From Flavobacteriaceae bacterium LYZ1037 (GTDB lineage Bacteria > Bacteroidota > Bacteroidia > Flavobacteriales > Flavobacteriaceae), in assembly GCA_003144015.1 (NCBI GenBank), contig QFWS01000001.1:620001-684000 (forward strand): 64,000 nt of DNA. Reading direction: 5' to 3'. Positions 1 through 9,680 of this stretch are shown in pieces. Position 1 is the first letter of the stretch. Every line of letters starts with the position of its first letter. Both the position numbers and the translations under genes were made by a program. The notes below the pieces were generated by a model. It made no database searches. It had not been told where the DNA came from and saw only the letters and a list, made by a program, of their open reading frames with translations.

Positions 1-129
1 TAGAAGCTAACCAATTATGCTCTTCTCCTGGCGTCATATTTCTTGCCAAGCTTTCATTTCTTCTGGTGTTTGCGAAAACCCAGTTAAGCAAAACAAGGTT
101 AAAACAGATGTAAATAGTAAGTTTTTCAT
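1..129 (-). pseudogene. DUF1579-like secreted protein, 5' part, frameshifted
   Basis: Reading leftward from the ATG at 127-129 gives a clear signal peptide (MKNLLFTSVLTLFCLTGFSQ) followed by TPEEMKAWQE, and then an in-frame TGA at 34-36 after 31 residues. In the next frame the protein resumes as NMTPGEEHNWLAS, which resembles the start of DUF1579 domains (KAW.xYMTPGxxH..L). Adding one base near 35-40 would restore WQEYMTPGEEH. The gene therefore looks like an exported DUF1579-type protein with a one-base deletion; the rest lies left of the window. It is either a real pseudogene or a sequencing error. The family assignment rests on about 20 residues. Confidence 0.55.
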
Positions 130-183
130 ATTATAAGTAATTGTTAGTGATGCTTTTAAAGATACAAATTTTAATAATTAGTT

Positions 184-1917
184 TTAAATTATTAACCTAA
201 CATCTCCAAGTTCTTGAATTTTATAAGGAAAATTTTCACCTGGAGACCCAATAAACATAAAGTTGACAGGGATTTGATATTTTTTAGATAGTTCTTTAAT
301 CATTTCTGGATTAAAATGACCTTGTTCTTCTATAAATTCAATATGAACGTTTGGATAAGCACGATCTAATACATCTATATCTGTTTTTAAATTTGGTGGC
401 ACAAAGAAGTCTGGTTTTAAGACAGTAATAATTTTTAAACGCTTGGTATGTTCATTTTTGATAATATATAGAATAGCTTTGTTTATGGTAGATACATCGT
501 CATGATTTGTGAAAAATATAAATTCTTGGCTGTTAATACGAAGAATTTGTTTTTTAATAATCCTATCTATATTTTTAAATACAGGTTTATTTGAAGGAGT
601 AATATATTCTACAAACTTTAGAAAAAATGTTAATATTCTAATTCTATAAAGCATAAAAAGAACCACAATCGATGTTGGAATAAGGTATTCCAGAAATATT
701 CCCACGTAGGGAGGATTTAAAATAATATTTCCTAAAAGAGCAAGTCCTACACCTAGAATTGCAATAAATAATGCTATTTGGCTAGCACGTTCAGGTCTTG
801 GTAGGTTTTTTCTGTTTATTTTAAGTAAGATGTTTCCAATAGCGAACAGAATCATCACGCTTAAAAAAGCAATGGTATACACACCTGCTAAGGCCTTTAA
901 ATTACCTTGTGTAAATATTAAAATGGTAACACAGAGAATGAAAAAACAAATAAATATTATATAAGAACTCCCTTTATTATTCTTTTTTAAAAGAAATTTG
1001 GGAAGGATTCTGTCCAAGGTCATACGTTCCACCAAACCTCCAACCCCTACAAAAGAAGTTAATACAGCTCCACTCAATACCAATACAGCATCTACAGATA
1101 TAATGTAAAACAACCAATTCCCTCCAGAGATTTGACCCATAAAAGAAAGTAAGGTTTCATTGGTATTGTGAATGCTTGCTATGGGTAAAATAGCCAAAGC
1201 TAAAAATGCAATTAACGGATTGAATATGGTTACAATAATCCACATGTTCCTAAGAGTCTTAGGAAACACGCCATCTTGTTGTTCTTCGACATAGTTGGCA
1301 GAACTCTCAAACCCGCTAATACCTAACATAGCAGCAGCAAATCCAAAAAACAAGGCTGTTGTAATATTGCCTTCTATAGGGTTCTTAAAATTAGCTAAAA
1401 GAGTGTCAAATCCATTTTGAAATAAATAAAGACCACAAAAGAAACATAAAAGAGTTAAGGATGTAAGATGAAAAATAAAAATGGCTGTAGCAACTTTAGA
1501 AGACTCACCGATTCCTAATATTACAATCACCATAAAAAGCGCTAAAAGTCCTATGGTGGTATAAATAACAGGAATACTATGCCAAAGACTGTGTGCATAT
1601 TTAATAGACTCACTTGCAGAGATAACAGCTGTAGCCATATATGATAATACGGTTAAAGTTGCAGCAAAAGAAGCTGTAGATTTTTTAGTGGTATTTAATA
1701 ACGCATTATAAGCACCACCATTCAAAGGAAGAGCTCCAACAACTTCGCCATAAATTTTACGAAATAAATAGAGAATAGATGCTACCATCAATAAAGAAAT
1801 CCATGCATATTGCCCAGCATAAACAATGGCTAACCCCGAAACATATAAACAGGAAGAACTGATATCGTTACCACAAATAGCAGTAGCTGCTAATTGGTTT
1901 AAACGTTTTTTCATCAT
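184..1917 (-). CDS. APC family amino acid permease with C-terminal cytosolic domain
   Basis: This 577-residue protein is a polytopic inner-membrane transporter of the amino acid-polyamine-organocation (APC) superfamily. The N-terminus (NQLAATAICGNDISSSCLYV) and the following GALPLNGGAYNALLNT segment match the unwound substrate-binding helix region of APC permeases, and about 12 hydrophobic segments follow to about residue 430. The last 140 residues are soluble and mixed alpha/beta in look (FFTNHDDVSTINKAI, then LKIITVLKPDFF), like the regulatory tails of some APC carriers. Substrate cannot be told from sequence. It is transcribed alone, away from the frameshifted gene to its left. Two tandem ATGs (MM) make the start uncertain by one codon. 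Confidence 0.8.
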   Translation of the reverse strand: MMKKRLNQLAATAICGNDISSSCLYVSGLAIVYAGQYAWISLLMVASILYLFRKIYGEVVGALPLNGGAYNALLNTTKKSTASFAATLTVLSYMATAVISASESIKYAHSLWHSIPVIYTTIGLLALFMVIVILGIGESSKVATAIFIFHLTSLTLLCFFCGLYLFQNGFDTLLANFKNPIEGNITTALFFGFAAAMLGISGFESSANYVEEQQDGVFPKTLRNMWIIVTIFNPLIAFLALAILPIASIHNTNETLLSFMGQISGGNWLFYIISVDAVLVLSGAVLTSFVGVGGLVERMTLDRILPKFLLKKNNKGSSYIIFICFFILCVTILIFTQGNLKALAGVYTIAFLSVMILFAIGNILLKINRKNLPRPERASQIALFIAILGVGLALLGNIILNPPYVGIFLEYLIPTSIVVLFMLYRIRILTFFLKFVEYITPSNKPVFKNIDRIIKKQILRINSQEFIFFTNHDDVSTINKAILYIIKNEHTKRLKIITVLKPDFFVPPNLKTDIDVLDRAYPNVHIEFIEEQGHFNPEMIKELSKKYQIPVNFMFIGSPGENFPYKIQELGDVRLII

Positions 1918-2103
1918 TAAGTTTGTTAGAATAGATACTTAAAGGTAAAAAATAAAATAGCGAATTCTTTAAGAGGAACAGTTAAATTTTATACAATGAA
2001 AAATCTCATTATTTGATTCTAGGACTTTTAATGTCTTTGATTTTAGTATTTTAAAATAGCCAATTATTTGAATTTTGAAAGCCCTATAACGGTTGTTTGA
2101 TTT

Positions 2104-3303
2104 TTACACTCTAGCATGTAAAACTTGCATACGTAGAAAAATAATAACAGAAAGGACGCCAAACAATGAAAAACCAACAAACAAAGGAAGAGCAGTAGTA
2201 TGAATAAAACTACCAATATAATTGGCAATAGGTACTGCCATGATGGTAGAAACAAACCCAGTTATTGCAGCTCCAATTCCTGCAATATGTCCAATGGGCT
2301 CCATAGCAATAGCTCTAATATTTCCAAAAATAAAACCAATAGTAAAAAACTGAATGGCCATAAATACAATCAAGATGGTTAAACTCGGATTTTCTGTATT
2401 CCAAAATAACAAAACATATACTAATGCATTTAAACTAAAAGTGATTATAGCAATAAATGCTAAACGCCACATACCTAAACGCATAACAATAGATCCGTTT
2501 AAGAAAGTTGCTAACCCAACTCCAATAGCTAAACCAGCAAATATATATGGGAACTCATCAACCAAGCCGTATTGAATTTCAAAAATAACTTGTGAAGCAC
2601 TTAAATACACAATAAATGCTCCAGTAATAAAACCAGATATAACAGTGAATCCAAGAGTTATTTTATGTTTTAATAATTCTTTAAAGCCATCTATAAATAA
2701 GTGTTTATTAATTTTTATTTTATGCTCTGGTTTTAGGGTTTCAACTTGCCTTTGCCAAAACCAAATGCAGACTAAAAGTGCAATAATTAGTTGTACATAA
2801 AAAATGCCCTTCCAGTTGTAGTGGTCTAAAATATATTTCCCCATAAGTGGAGCTACAACAGGAACTAAAATAAAAAAAGTAGTAATAAACGACATGATTC
2901 TTGCCATATAATCGCCTTTAAACAAGTCTCTAATAATGGCAATAGCAATCGTTCTAGGAGCAGCTAATCCAATACCTTGTAAGATTCTTCCAAAAACCAT
3001 CCATTCTAAAGTGGGAGAAAGTACACAAATGATACTCGCAATAGCAAAAACGATAAAGCCAAAATAAACCATAGGCTTCCTTCCAAGACTATCTGATAAA
3101 GGACCGAAAAGTAATTGACCAACTCCTAATCCTAAAAAAATCATAGTGATTAGTAGTTGGTTATTGTTACTGTCTATACTTTTAATAGATATACCTATTG
3201 TAGAAATAGCAGGCAAAATAGCATCAATAGCCAAAGCCACAATTGACATTAATGAAGCCATTAAAGCAATAAATTCAAATTTTACAGAAGGATTTTTTTG
3301 CAT
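2104..3303 (-). CDS. Bcr/CflA-type multidrug efflux MFS transporter
   Basis: This 399-residue, 12-helix major facilitator protein belongs to the drug:H+ antiporter (DHA1) group. The Bcr/CflA signature is visible: a first helix with AIDAILPAIS, then GQLLFGPLSDSLGRKPMVYFG around residues 65-85 (the loop 2-3 motif A), and GRILQGIGLAAPRTIAIAI around residues 105-125 (motif C-like region). It probably exports small hydrophobic toxins. Its promoter -7 box lies only 4 nt before the ATG, so its mRNA may lack a leader. There is no regulator next to it. Confidence 0.85.
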   Translation of the reverse strand: MQKNPSVKFEFIALMASLMSIVALAIDAILPAISTIGISIKSIDSNNNQLLITMIFLGLGVGQLLFGPLSDSLGRKPMVYFGFIVFAIASIICVLSPTLEWMVFGRILQGIGLAAPRTIAIAIIRDLFKGDYMARIMSFITTFFILVPVVAPLMGKYILDHYNWKGIFYVQLIIALLVCIWFWQRQVETLKPEHKIKINKHLFIDGFKELLKHKITLGFTVISGFITGAFIVYLSASQVIFEIQYGLVDEFPYIFAGLAIGVGLATFLNGSIVMRLGMWRLAFIAIITFSLNALVYVLLFWNTENPSLTILIVFMAIQFFTIGFIFGNIRAIAMEPIGHIAGIGAAITGFVSTIMAVPIANYIGSFIHTTALPLFVGFSLFGVLSVIIFLRMQVLHARV

Positions 3304-3307
3304 GGCG

Positions 3308-3315
3308 CAAAAGTA
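3308..3315 (-). promoter_or_regulatory. -7 promoter box TACTTTTG for the MFS exporter
   Basis: On the minus strand TACTTTTG matches the Bacteroidota -7 consensus TAnnTTTG exactly and is followed by CGCC and the ATG. I see no convincing TTG box about 19 nt further upstream. Transcription would start at or within a few bases of the start codon. Confidence 0.45.
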
Positions 3316-3434
3316 GACTATTGTTAGTAAAAAGGATTAATCCGTTTTCTTAATAATAGTTAAATAATTATCAAGTAAAACTTACTGAATATCTGTTTTG
3401 TGCTTTTTAAAACTAGTTCCTTATTTTTAGAATT

Positions 3435-4976
3435 TTATAAAGGAATATTGCCATGCTTGCGTTTGGGCTTAACAACTTCCTTGTTTTCTAACATAGAAAA
3501 AGCTTTTATTAATTTACGTCTGGTGTCTTTTGGAAGAATTACTTCGTCTATAAAACCACGTTGCGCTGCACTATATGGATTGGCAAATAACTCTGCATAC
3601 TCTGCTTCTTTTTCTTTCCATTTGGCCTCTTTATCCTCAGCCGCATTAATTTCTTTCTTAAAGATAATTTCAGCAGCACCTTTGGCACCCATAACGGCAA
3701 TTTCAGCACTTGGCCATGCAAAATTCATATCGGCCCCAATGTGTTTGGAGTTCATAACATCGTATGCGCCACCATAAGCTTTTCTTGTAATTACAGTCAC
3801 TCTTGGAACAGTTGCTTCACTTAAGGCATATAATAATTTGGCTCCATGAACAATAATTCCATTCCATTCTTGATCTGTTCCAGGTAAAAAGCCAGGGACA
3901 TCTTCTAAGACTAAAAGAGGAATATTGAAAGCATCGCAGAAACGGACAAATCGCGCTGCTTTTTTAGCGCTGTTTACGTCTAAAACTCCAGCAAGATACA
4001 TGGGCTGATTGGCTACAATACCAACACTTCTTCCTCCTAATCGAGCAAAACCAACAATAATATTTTCAGCGTAATCTTTATGAATTTCGTAAAAGGAATC
4101 TTCGTCGATAATACCAGAAATTACTTGGTGCATATCGTAAGGTTTGTTAGCATTATCTGGTATAATTTCAGAAAGACTTTCTCTCACTTCATCTTTAAAT
4201 TCAAAAGGGAGAAGAGGAGCCGTTTCTGTATTATTTTGAGGTAAATAACTTATTAATCTCTTAATATCTTCTAAACATTCTACATCGTTGGAAGAGGTAA
4301 TATGTGCCACTCCAGATTTTGTAGAATGCGTACTTGCACCTCCTAGTTCTTCGGAAGTGACTTCTTCATTTGTTACGGTTTTAACTACGTTAGGACCAGT
4401 AACAAACATATAACTAGTACCTTCAACCATCATGGTGAAATCTGTCATTGCTGGCGAATACACAGCACCACCAGCACAAGGACCCATTATAGCCGAAATT
4501 TGAGGAATGACTCCAGACGCTTGCACGTTTCTATAAAATATGTCTGCGTAACCTCCAAGCGAACGAACGCCTTCTTGAATTCTTGCGCCACCGGAATCGT
4601 TTAAACCAATTAAAGGAGCTCCAACTTTCAGGGCTAAATCCATAATTTTACAGATTTTTTCTGCATGAGTTTCAGATAAAGAACCACCAAAAACCGTAAA
4701 ATCTTGAGCAAAAACATAAATTAACTTTCCATTAATGGTTCCATAACCAGTTACCACACCGTCGCCATATAATTTTTGTTTGTCCATGCCAAAGTCTTTG
4801 GTTCTATGAGTAACTAAGGCACCAATTTCTTCAAAAGAACCATCGTCTAACAGGTATTTAACACGCTCTCTTGCCGTTAATTTTTTGTTTTTATGTTGTT
4901 TGTCAATACGAACTTGTCCGCCACCCAAATAGGCTTCGGCTAGTTTTTCGTTTAGGGTTTTTATTTTTGATTCCAT
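3435..4976 (-). CDS. Acyl-CoA carboxylase carboxyltransferase (beta) subunit, propionyl-CoA carboxylase type
   Basis: This 513-residue carboxyltransferase transfers CO2 from carboxybiotin to an acyl-CoA. Both crotonase-like halves are present: SGGARIQEG at about 128-136 and [12 protein letters not shown] at about 165-176 form the N-terminal acyl-CoA/oxyanion region, and [12 protein letters not shown] and [12 protein letters not shown] mark the C-terminal half. Length and motifs fit the PccB/MmdA family rather than split AccA/AccD. It is the last gene of the carrier, biotin carboxylase, carboxyltransferase operon, 107 nt after the carboxylase gene. Propionyl-CoA is the likeliest substrate; methylcrotonyl-CoA or acetyl-CoA cannot be excluded. 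Confidence 0.9.
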   Translation of the reverse strand: MESKIKTLNEKLAEAYLGGGQVRIDKQHKNKKLTARERVKYLLDDGSFEEIGALVTHRTKDFGMDKQKLYGDGVVTGYGTINGKLIYVFAQDFTVFGGSLSETHAEKICKIMDLALKVGAPLIGLNDSGGARIQEGVRSLGGYADIFYRNVQASGVIPQISAIMGPCAGGAVYSPAMTDFTMMVEGTSYMFVTGPNVVKTVTNEEVTSEELGGASTHSTKSGVAHITSSNDVECLEDIKRLISYLPQNNTETAPLLPFEFKDEVRESLSEIIPDNANKPYDMHQVISGIIDEDSFYEIHKDYAENIIVGFARLGGRSVGIVANQPMYLAGVLDVNSAKKAARFVRFCDAFNIPLLVLEDVPGFLPGTDQEWNGIIVHGAKLLYALSEATVPRVTVITRKAYGGAYDVMNSKHIGADMNFAWPSAEIAVMGAKGAAEIIFKKEINAAEDKEAKWKEKEAEYAELFANPYSAAQRGFIDEVILPKDTRRKLIKAFSMLENKEVVKPKRKHGNIPL

Positions 4977-5083
4977 AAATGTTCTTTGTTTTATAGCTCC
5001 GACTTTACTGAAGTATTAGTTGGATTAATCTTTCTTATTAGATTGTGATTTATATTTAGAAGCACTGATAATTAAGTCTTAAA

Positions 5084-6526
5084 TTATTTTAAAGGAACTC
5101 GTAATAGTTTCTGATCTTCTAAATATTGCTGTAATGCCAAAGTAGCTGCTATTTTTGCCTCTTCTTTTTGTTCTTCCAATAAGGCTTCTGGTGAATAATA
5201 TTTCTTTACAAAATGGGTGTCGAAATCTCCAGATCTAAAGGCGTCATGTTTGAAAACAAATAATCCAAAAGGTAAGGTAGTTTGAATACCTTCAATTTGA
5301 TAGTTTTCTATAGCATGAATCATTAGTTGTATAGCTTCATCTCTAGTGCTTCCGTAGGTGATTAATTTAGAAAGCATCGGATCGTAATAGATTGGTATGT
5401 CCATACCTTCTTCAAAACCATTGTCTACTCTAATATTTTCGCCAACAGGTAATCTGTAAACTTCTAAATTTCCAACACTTGGAAGGAAATCGTTTAATGG
5501 GTCTTCGGCATAGACACGCAATTCTAAGGCGTGACCAGTTATTTTTAAATCTTCTTGTTTTAATGGTAGGGTTTCACCACGAGCCACTCGAATTTGCAAC
5601 TCAACCAAATCGGTCCCAGTTATTAATTCGGTTACAGGATGTTCTACTTGCAAACGGGTGTTCATTTCTAAGAAATAGAAATTGAGGTTATCGTCTAATA
5701 GGAACTCCACAGTTCCAGCTCCAAGATAGTTACAAGATTTAGCTACTTTTATAGCGGCTTCGCCCATCTGCTGACGTAATTTTGGCGTTAAGACTGAGGA
5801 AGGAGCTTCTTCAACGACTTTTTGATGGCGACGTTGAATACTACATTCTCTTTCAAATAAATGAATGATGTTGCCATGTGCATCTGCCATCACTTGAATT
5901 TCAATATGTCTAGGCGAACTGACATATTTTTCAATAAATACCGAACCATCTCCAAAAGCATTTACAGCTTCGCTTATAGCACGATCCATTTGAGATTCGA
6001 AATCAGTTTCTTTTTCCACCACACGCATACCTTTACCACCACCACCTGCAGAGGCTTTAATTAGAATTGGAAACCCAATTTCAGTAGCAATCTTTTTTGC
6101 CACAGCTATATCTGTAATGGCTTCATCCGTTCCTGGCACCATAGGAATGTTATAGGCTTTAACAGCTTCTTTCGCTGCTAATTTAGAACCCATAATTTTT
6201 ATGGCTTTGGATTTAGGACCAATAAATATGATGTTGTTTTCTTCGCATAATTCTGCAAAATGGGCATTTTCACTTAGAAAACCATATCCTGGATGGATGG
6301 CGTCTACACTTAAGCTTTTTGCCACTTCTATAATTTTATCGCCTAATAAATAAGACTGATTTGAAGGTGCTTCTCCAATTAAAACAGCTTCGTCTGCATA
6401 CTTTACGTGTGGTGCGTGTCTGTCGGCTGTAGAATAAACAGCAACTGTTTTAATGCCCATCTTTTTTGCAGTTCGCATGACACGAATGGCTATTTCTCCT
6501 CTGTTTGCTATTAGTATTTTTTTCAT
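5084..6526 (-). CDS. accC: Biotin carboxylase subunit (ATP-grasp)
   Basis: This 480-residue enzyme carboxylates biotin on its carrier protein using ATP and bicarbonate. It starts with the canonical KKILIANRGEIAIRVMRTA, has the ATP-grasp glycine loop KASAGGGGKGMRVV at about 157-170, and the catalytic segment FLEMNTRLQVEHPVTE near residue 290. It is about 30 residues longer than E. coli AccC because of a Glu/Lys-rich C-terminal tail. Flanked by its carrier and carboxyltransferase, it probably serves this acyl-CoA carboxylase rather than fatty acid synthesis, so accC is a family-level symbol. Confidence 0.92.
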   Translation of the reverse strand: MKKILIANRGEIAIRVMRTAKKMGIKTVAVYSTADRHAPHVKYADEAVLIGEAPSNQSYLLGDKIIEVAKSLSVDAIHPGYGFLSENAHFAELCEENNIIFIGPKSKAIKIMGSKLAAKEAVKAYNIPMVPGTDEAITDIAVAKKIATEIGFPILIKASAGGGGKGMRVVEKETDFESQMDRAISEAVNAFGDGSVFIEKYVSSPRHIEIQVMADAHGNIIHLFERECSIQRRHQKVVEEAPSSVLTPKLRQQMGEAAIKVAKSCNYLGAGTVEFLLDDNLNFYFLEMNTRLQVEHPVTELITGTDLVELQIRVARGETLPLKQEDLKITGHALELRVYAEDPLNDFLPSVGNLEVYRLPVGENIRVDNGFEEGMDIPIYYDPMLSKLITYGSTRDEAIQLMIHAIENYQIEGIQTTLPFGLFVFKHDAFRSGDFDTHFVKKYYSPEALLEEQKEEAKIAATLALQQYLEDQKLLRVPLK

Positions 6527-6575
6527 TTCCGTCTTAAATTTCCCAAAAGGAAGAATTTTTATTTATTTAAAATAC

Positions 6576-6600
6576 CTACAAGGTTTTTAAATCCTTGCAG
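6576..6600 (-). terminator. Intercistronic hairpin between carrier and biotin carboxylase genes
   Basis: On the minus-strand RNA CTGCAAGG and CCTTGTAG pair (one G-U) around a 9-nt loop, followed by a partly T-rich stretch. It sits inside the carboxylase operon, so it is more likely a partial attenuator or an mRNA processing/stability hairpin than a full stop. Confidence 0.35.
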
Positions 6601-6613
6601 TAGAAAATGTGCA

Positions 6614-7102
6614 TTATGCACCAAACTCTATTAATAATTGATTCTTTTCCACAGCATCCCCTTTATTTACAGAAATAGATTTAATAATTCCATCTCTAGG
6701 AGAGGTTAAAACATTTTCCATTTTCATGGCCTCGAGAACTAAAAGGGCATCATCTTCCTTAACTTCCTGTCCAACTTTCACGTTGATATCCAATATTAAT
6801 CCTGGCATTGGTGCTTTGATGTCGTTGACCTTCTTTGAGGCGCCAACTTCAAATCCCATATCTTTAATTAGTATATCTAAATCGTTAAAAATGTTTATGT
6901 TATAACTGTTATTGTTAATTTTTACTTTATATGTTTTGGAGTTGAAATCAGATGCTATTATCTCACATGTATAAGAACTGTTTTCTTGTAAAACATGAAA
7001 ATGATTTTGTGAAATTTCAATAACGTCCAGCATTGAAATTTCTTTTGAAGTGATATCAAAATCAAACGTTTTATTAACGTTTACTTTGTAAGATTGACTC
7101 AT
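6614..7102 (-). CDS. Biotin/lipoyl-domain carboxyl carrier protein
   Basis: This 162-residue protein carries the biotin on which CO2 is shuttled. The C-terminal domain (about 93-162) contains APMPGLILDINVKVGQEV and the biotinylation motif EAMKMEN, with Lys127 as the attachment site. The N-terminal 90 residues form a separate beta-rich domain that probably docks to the two catalytic subunits, as the linker region does in propionyl-CoA carboxylase alpha chains. In this organism that chain is split into carrier and carboxylase genes. It is the first gene of the operon. Confidence 0.88.
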   Translation of the reverse strand: MSQSYKVNVNKTFDFDITSKEISMLDVIEISQNHFHVLQENSSYTCEIIASDFNSKTYKVKINNNSYNINIFNDLDILIKDMGFEVGASKKVNDIKAPMPGLILDINVKVGQEVKEDDALLVLEAMKMENVLTSPRDGIIKSISVNKGDAVEKNQLLIEFGA

Positions 7103-7203
7103 ATAATTTTTATTTGAAGTTGTAAATATAAGGATTTATACGGCTAATCTAAATTATTATAACAGGATAGAGGTTAGTGAATGATGGTAAACCGAATGAA
7201 AAA

Positions 7204-7878
7204 TCAAACTTTAAAATGTGAGTTTTTTTGATGCGATTTTATTGCTTTTCCAGATAGATACAAACCAAGAAATAAAGAAATAAATGCACCTACCCAAATA
7301 CCTGGTATAAAATCGATAAACAAAAAGAAATCGTATGCGCCATGAAAAAGAACAGCTAAAAATAATCCTAATAAATTATACTGATACTTGTTTTTTGAGA
7401 ACTTAGCCTTTCCCATAAAATAACCCATGAGTACAGCAAAAGTAGCATGTGCAGGGACTGCCGTAAAAGCTCTTAAAAGAGCCACTTGGTAACCTCCTTC
7501 TAAAACATACATGATGTTTTCGGTTGCAGCAAAGCCCATGGAAACCATTACAGCATACATAATGCCATCGTAAGGTTCGTTAAATTCTTTATTTGGTTGG
7601 GCAACATAGCGAACTATAATATATTTACTAAACTCTTCAATAAATGCAACAACCAGAAAGGCTTTTAAAAATTGTTGTATGATGCTATATTCATCATTTA
7701 AGGGGAGGAGATTATCCGTACCATAATACAAAATAGTAGTAATTAAAACACTAATAATGGCACCTAATAAAAAATTAAATAAGAGTAATCTTCGAGGCTC
7801 TTTTTCATATTCGTCCTTGCAATATATATAGAGAATGATAGCAATAATTGGAGCAATAGCAGCTAAAAGTAGATTCAT
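7204..7878 (-). CDS. PrsW-type glutamic intramembrane protease
   Basis: This 224-residue membrane protein has about seven hydrophobic segments and the PrsW/CAAX-like signature: KDEYEKEP at about 21-28, the glutamate pair in VAFIEEFSKY (Glu81-Glu82), MGFAATENIMYV (Glu120), a histidine in VPAHATFAVLMGY (His144), and LFHGAYDFFLF (His179). PrsW in Bacillus cleaves the anti-sigma factor RsiW. No anti-sigma gene is adjacent here, so the target is unknown. It lies 18 nt downstream of the Nudix gene and is probably co-transcribed with it. Confidence 0.82.
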   Translation of the reverse strand: MNLLLAAIAPIIAIILYIYCKDEYEKEPRRLLLFNFLLGAIISVLITTILYYGTDNLLPLNDEYSIIQQFLKAFLVVAFIEEFSKYIIVRYVAQPNKEFNEPYDGIMYAVMVSMGFAATENIMYVLEGGYQVALLRAFTAVPAHATFAVLMGYFMGKAKFSKNKYQYNLLGLFLAVLFHGAYDFFLFIDFIPGIWVGAFISLFLGLYLSGKAIKSHQKNSHFKV

Positions 7879-7896
7879 TAAATGAAAATAGTAAAA

Positions 7897-8448
7897 TTAT
7901 AATTGTTGTAAAATGTTTTTTAGAACAAATTGATAATATGTCTTGTTTGAAGGGATTAAATGGTTGTTATTTTCAGAAAACGTTAGTAATTCTTCAAATT
8001 CTTGTACACTTATCAGTTTTAAAGCTTCAACTTCATCTAATTGAGGTTTTAATTGATTGAGGGTTACTTTTAATTCAATAATATAAGTATGATGAAATTC
8101 ATTATCTATAATTCCAAAGTCATATGATTGAAAACAAGGAAAAACTCCAATTTTTTGTAGATTGGATTCAGTAACAACTAAGCCAATTTCTTCTAGAGTT
8201 TCTCTAATAGCTGCTTGTTTAATAGTTTCTCCAGCATCCACATGTCCAGCAACCGATACATCCCAAAGTAAGGGGCAAATAGTTTTTGAGGAGGCACGTT
8301 GAGCTAACAATATTTGACCAGCCTTGGTGTAAAACCAAACATGAGCTGTGTTGTGATAATAGCCTTTTTTGTGGATTTCCGACTTTAACGCAGTCTTACC
8401 AGTTGGTTTGTCTGTTTTGGTGACTATGTCTATGAGTTCTTCGGTCAT
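7897..8448 (-). CDS. Nudix hydrolase, isopentenyl-diphosphate isomerase-like subgroup
   Basis: This 183-residue protein has a perfect Nudix box (G-x5-E-x7-RE-x2-EE-x-G-L) at residues 68-90, starting GHVDAGE and ending EEIGL. The N-terminal layout (a D-x-x-GK segment, then HNTAHVWFYTKAGQILLAQR) resembles the YfcD/IDI-like Nudix family, whose members hydrolyse nucleoside diphosphate derivatives or act on isoprenoids. The cysteine and glutamate pattern of a true isomerase is not evident, so a hydrolase is more likely. Confidence 0.85.
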   Translation of the reverse strand: MTEELIDIVTKTDKPTGKTALKSEIHKKGYYHNTAHVWFYTKAGQILLAQRASSKTICPLLWDVSVAGHVDAGETIKQAAIRETLEEIGLVVTESNLQKIGVFPCFQSYDFGIIDNEFHHTYIIELKVTLNQLKPQLDEVEALKLISVQEFEELLTFSENNNHLIPSNKTYYQFVLKNILQQL

Positions 8449-8456
8449 ATTAAATT

Positions 8457-8509
8457 AAGGCTGCCTGAAAAGTATTGTTTTCATCAAACTGAACTTTTCA
8501 GACAACCTT
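8457..8509 (-). terminator. 17-bp hairpin between M42 peptidase and Nudix genes
   Basis: Arms 8457-8473 and 8493-8509 are complementary over 17 bases around a 19-nt loop. On the minus strand the only two deviations are G-U pairs, so the hairpin fits transcripts coming from the M42 gene. The following minus-strand bases are only modestly T-rich, so it could also stabilise a 3' end after processing. Confidence 0.55.
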
Positions 8510-8542
8510 CAAGATTTTTTTTCTCAGCTGCAGCTTAGCTGT

Positions 8543-9631
8543 TTATTTAAAATACGAAAATGTTTCGCCATCTTCAATTTTAAGTAGCGTTTCGTATATA
8601 AGTTTAATGACATTCTCTACATCGTCTCTATGTACCATTTCTACTGTGGTATGCATATATCGAAGAGGTAAAGAGATTAAAGCCGATGCTACACCACCAT
8701 TACTATAAGCAAAAGCATCTGTGTCTGTACCAGTAGCTCTTGAAAGCGCAGAACGCTGAAAAGGGATTTTATTTTTTTCAGCAGTATCAGTAATTAAATC
8801 TCTTAGTTTTTGCTGTACTGCAGGAGCATAAGCAATAACAGGACCTAAGCCAAGTTCTAAATGACCTTCTTTCTTCTGGTCAATCATTGGAGTAGTGGTA
8901 TCATGTGTTACATCAGTTACAATCGCTACATTTGGTTTAATAGTTTGCGTAATCATTTCTGCACCACGTAAACCAATTTCTTCCTGAACAGAATTTGTTA
9001 TATAGAGTCCAAAAGGTAATTTCTTTTTGTTTTCATGAAGTAAGCGTGCCACTTCAGCAATCATAAAACCACCCATTCTATTATCTAAGGCACGACAAAC
9101 AAATTTATCTTTATTCAGAACATGAAACTCGTCTGGATATGTTATAACGCACCCAACATGAATACCCATTTTTTCGACTTCAGCTTTATCTTTAGCACCA
9201 ACATCTATGGTAATATTATCTGGTTTAGGGGCTTCTTCTTTAGCTTTATTTCTGGTATGAATTGCTGGCCATCCAAAAACACCTTTAACAATACCTTTTT
9301 TGGTATGTATATTAACAATTTTACTAGGTGCAATCTGGTGGTCACTCCCGCCATTTCTAATGACATATATTAATCCGTTGTCTGTAATATAGTTCACATA
9401 CCATGAAATTTCGTCGGCATGCCCTTCAATGACCACTTTGAATTTTGCTTTTGGATTTACAACACCAACAGCTGAACCATAGGTATCTGTAATAAATTCA
9501 TCTACATAAGGTTCTAGATAATTCATCCAGATTTTTTGCCCTTCCCATTCGTAACCCGTTGGAGCTGCATTGTTTAAATATGTTTCTAGAAAATCGATCG
9601 ATTTTTTGTTTAAAATGCTCTTTTTTGCCAT
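8543..9631 (-). CDS. M42 family metallopeptidase (glutamyl aminopeptidase/DAPE type)
   Basis: This 362-residue cytosolic aminopeptidase of the M42 family (PepA/FrvX type) has the two-metal site in order: GHADEISWYV with metal and catalytic residues His71 and Asp73, ALDNRMGGF with bridging Asp183, SVQEEIGLRGA with the Glu217-Glu218 pair, IVTDVTHDT with Asp240, and a C-terminal YMHTTVEM with the last metal histidine. Members form large tetrahedral complexes that trim peptides. It faces away from DUF4294 across a divergent intergenic region that holds a perfect inverted repeat. Confidence 0.9.
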   Translation of the reverse strand: MAKKSILNKKSIDFLETYLNNAAPTGYEWEGQKIWMNYLEPYVDEFITDTYGSAVGVVNPKAKFKVVIEGHADEISWYVNYITDNGLIYVIRNGGSDHQIAPSKIVNIHTKKGIVKGVFGWPAIHTRNKAKEEAPKPDNITIDVGAKDKAEVEKMGIHVGCVITYPDEFHVLNKDKFVCRALDNRMGGFMIAEVARLLHENKKKLPFGLYITNSVQEEIGLRGAEMITQTIKPNVAIVTDVTHDTTTPMIDQKKEGHLELGLGPVIAYAPAVQQKLRDLITDTAEKNKIPFQRSALSRATGTDTDAFAYSNGGVASALISLPLRYMHTTVEMVHRDDVENVIKLIYETLLKIEDGETFSYFK

Positions 9632-9680
9632 GTTAAATTATTTTGCACTAAAATAATAATATTAATAGTATTTTAAGGTT

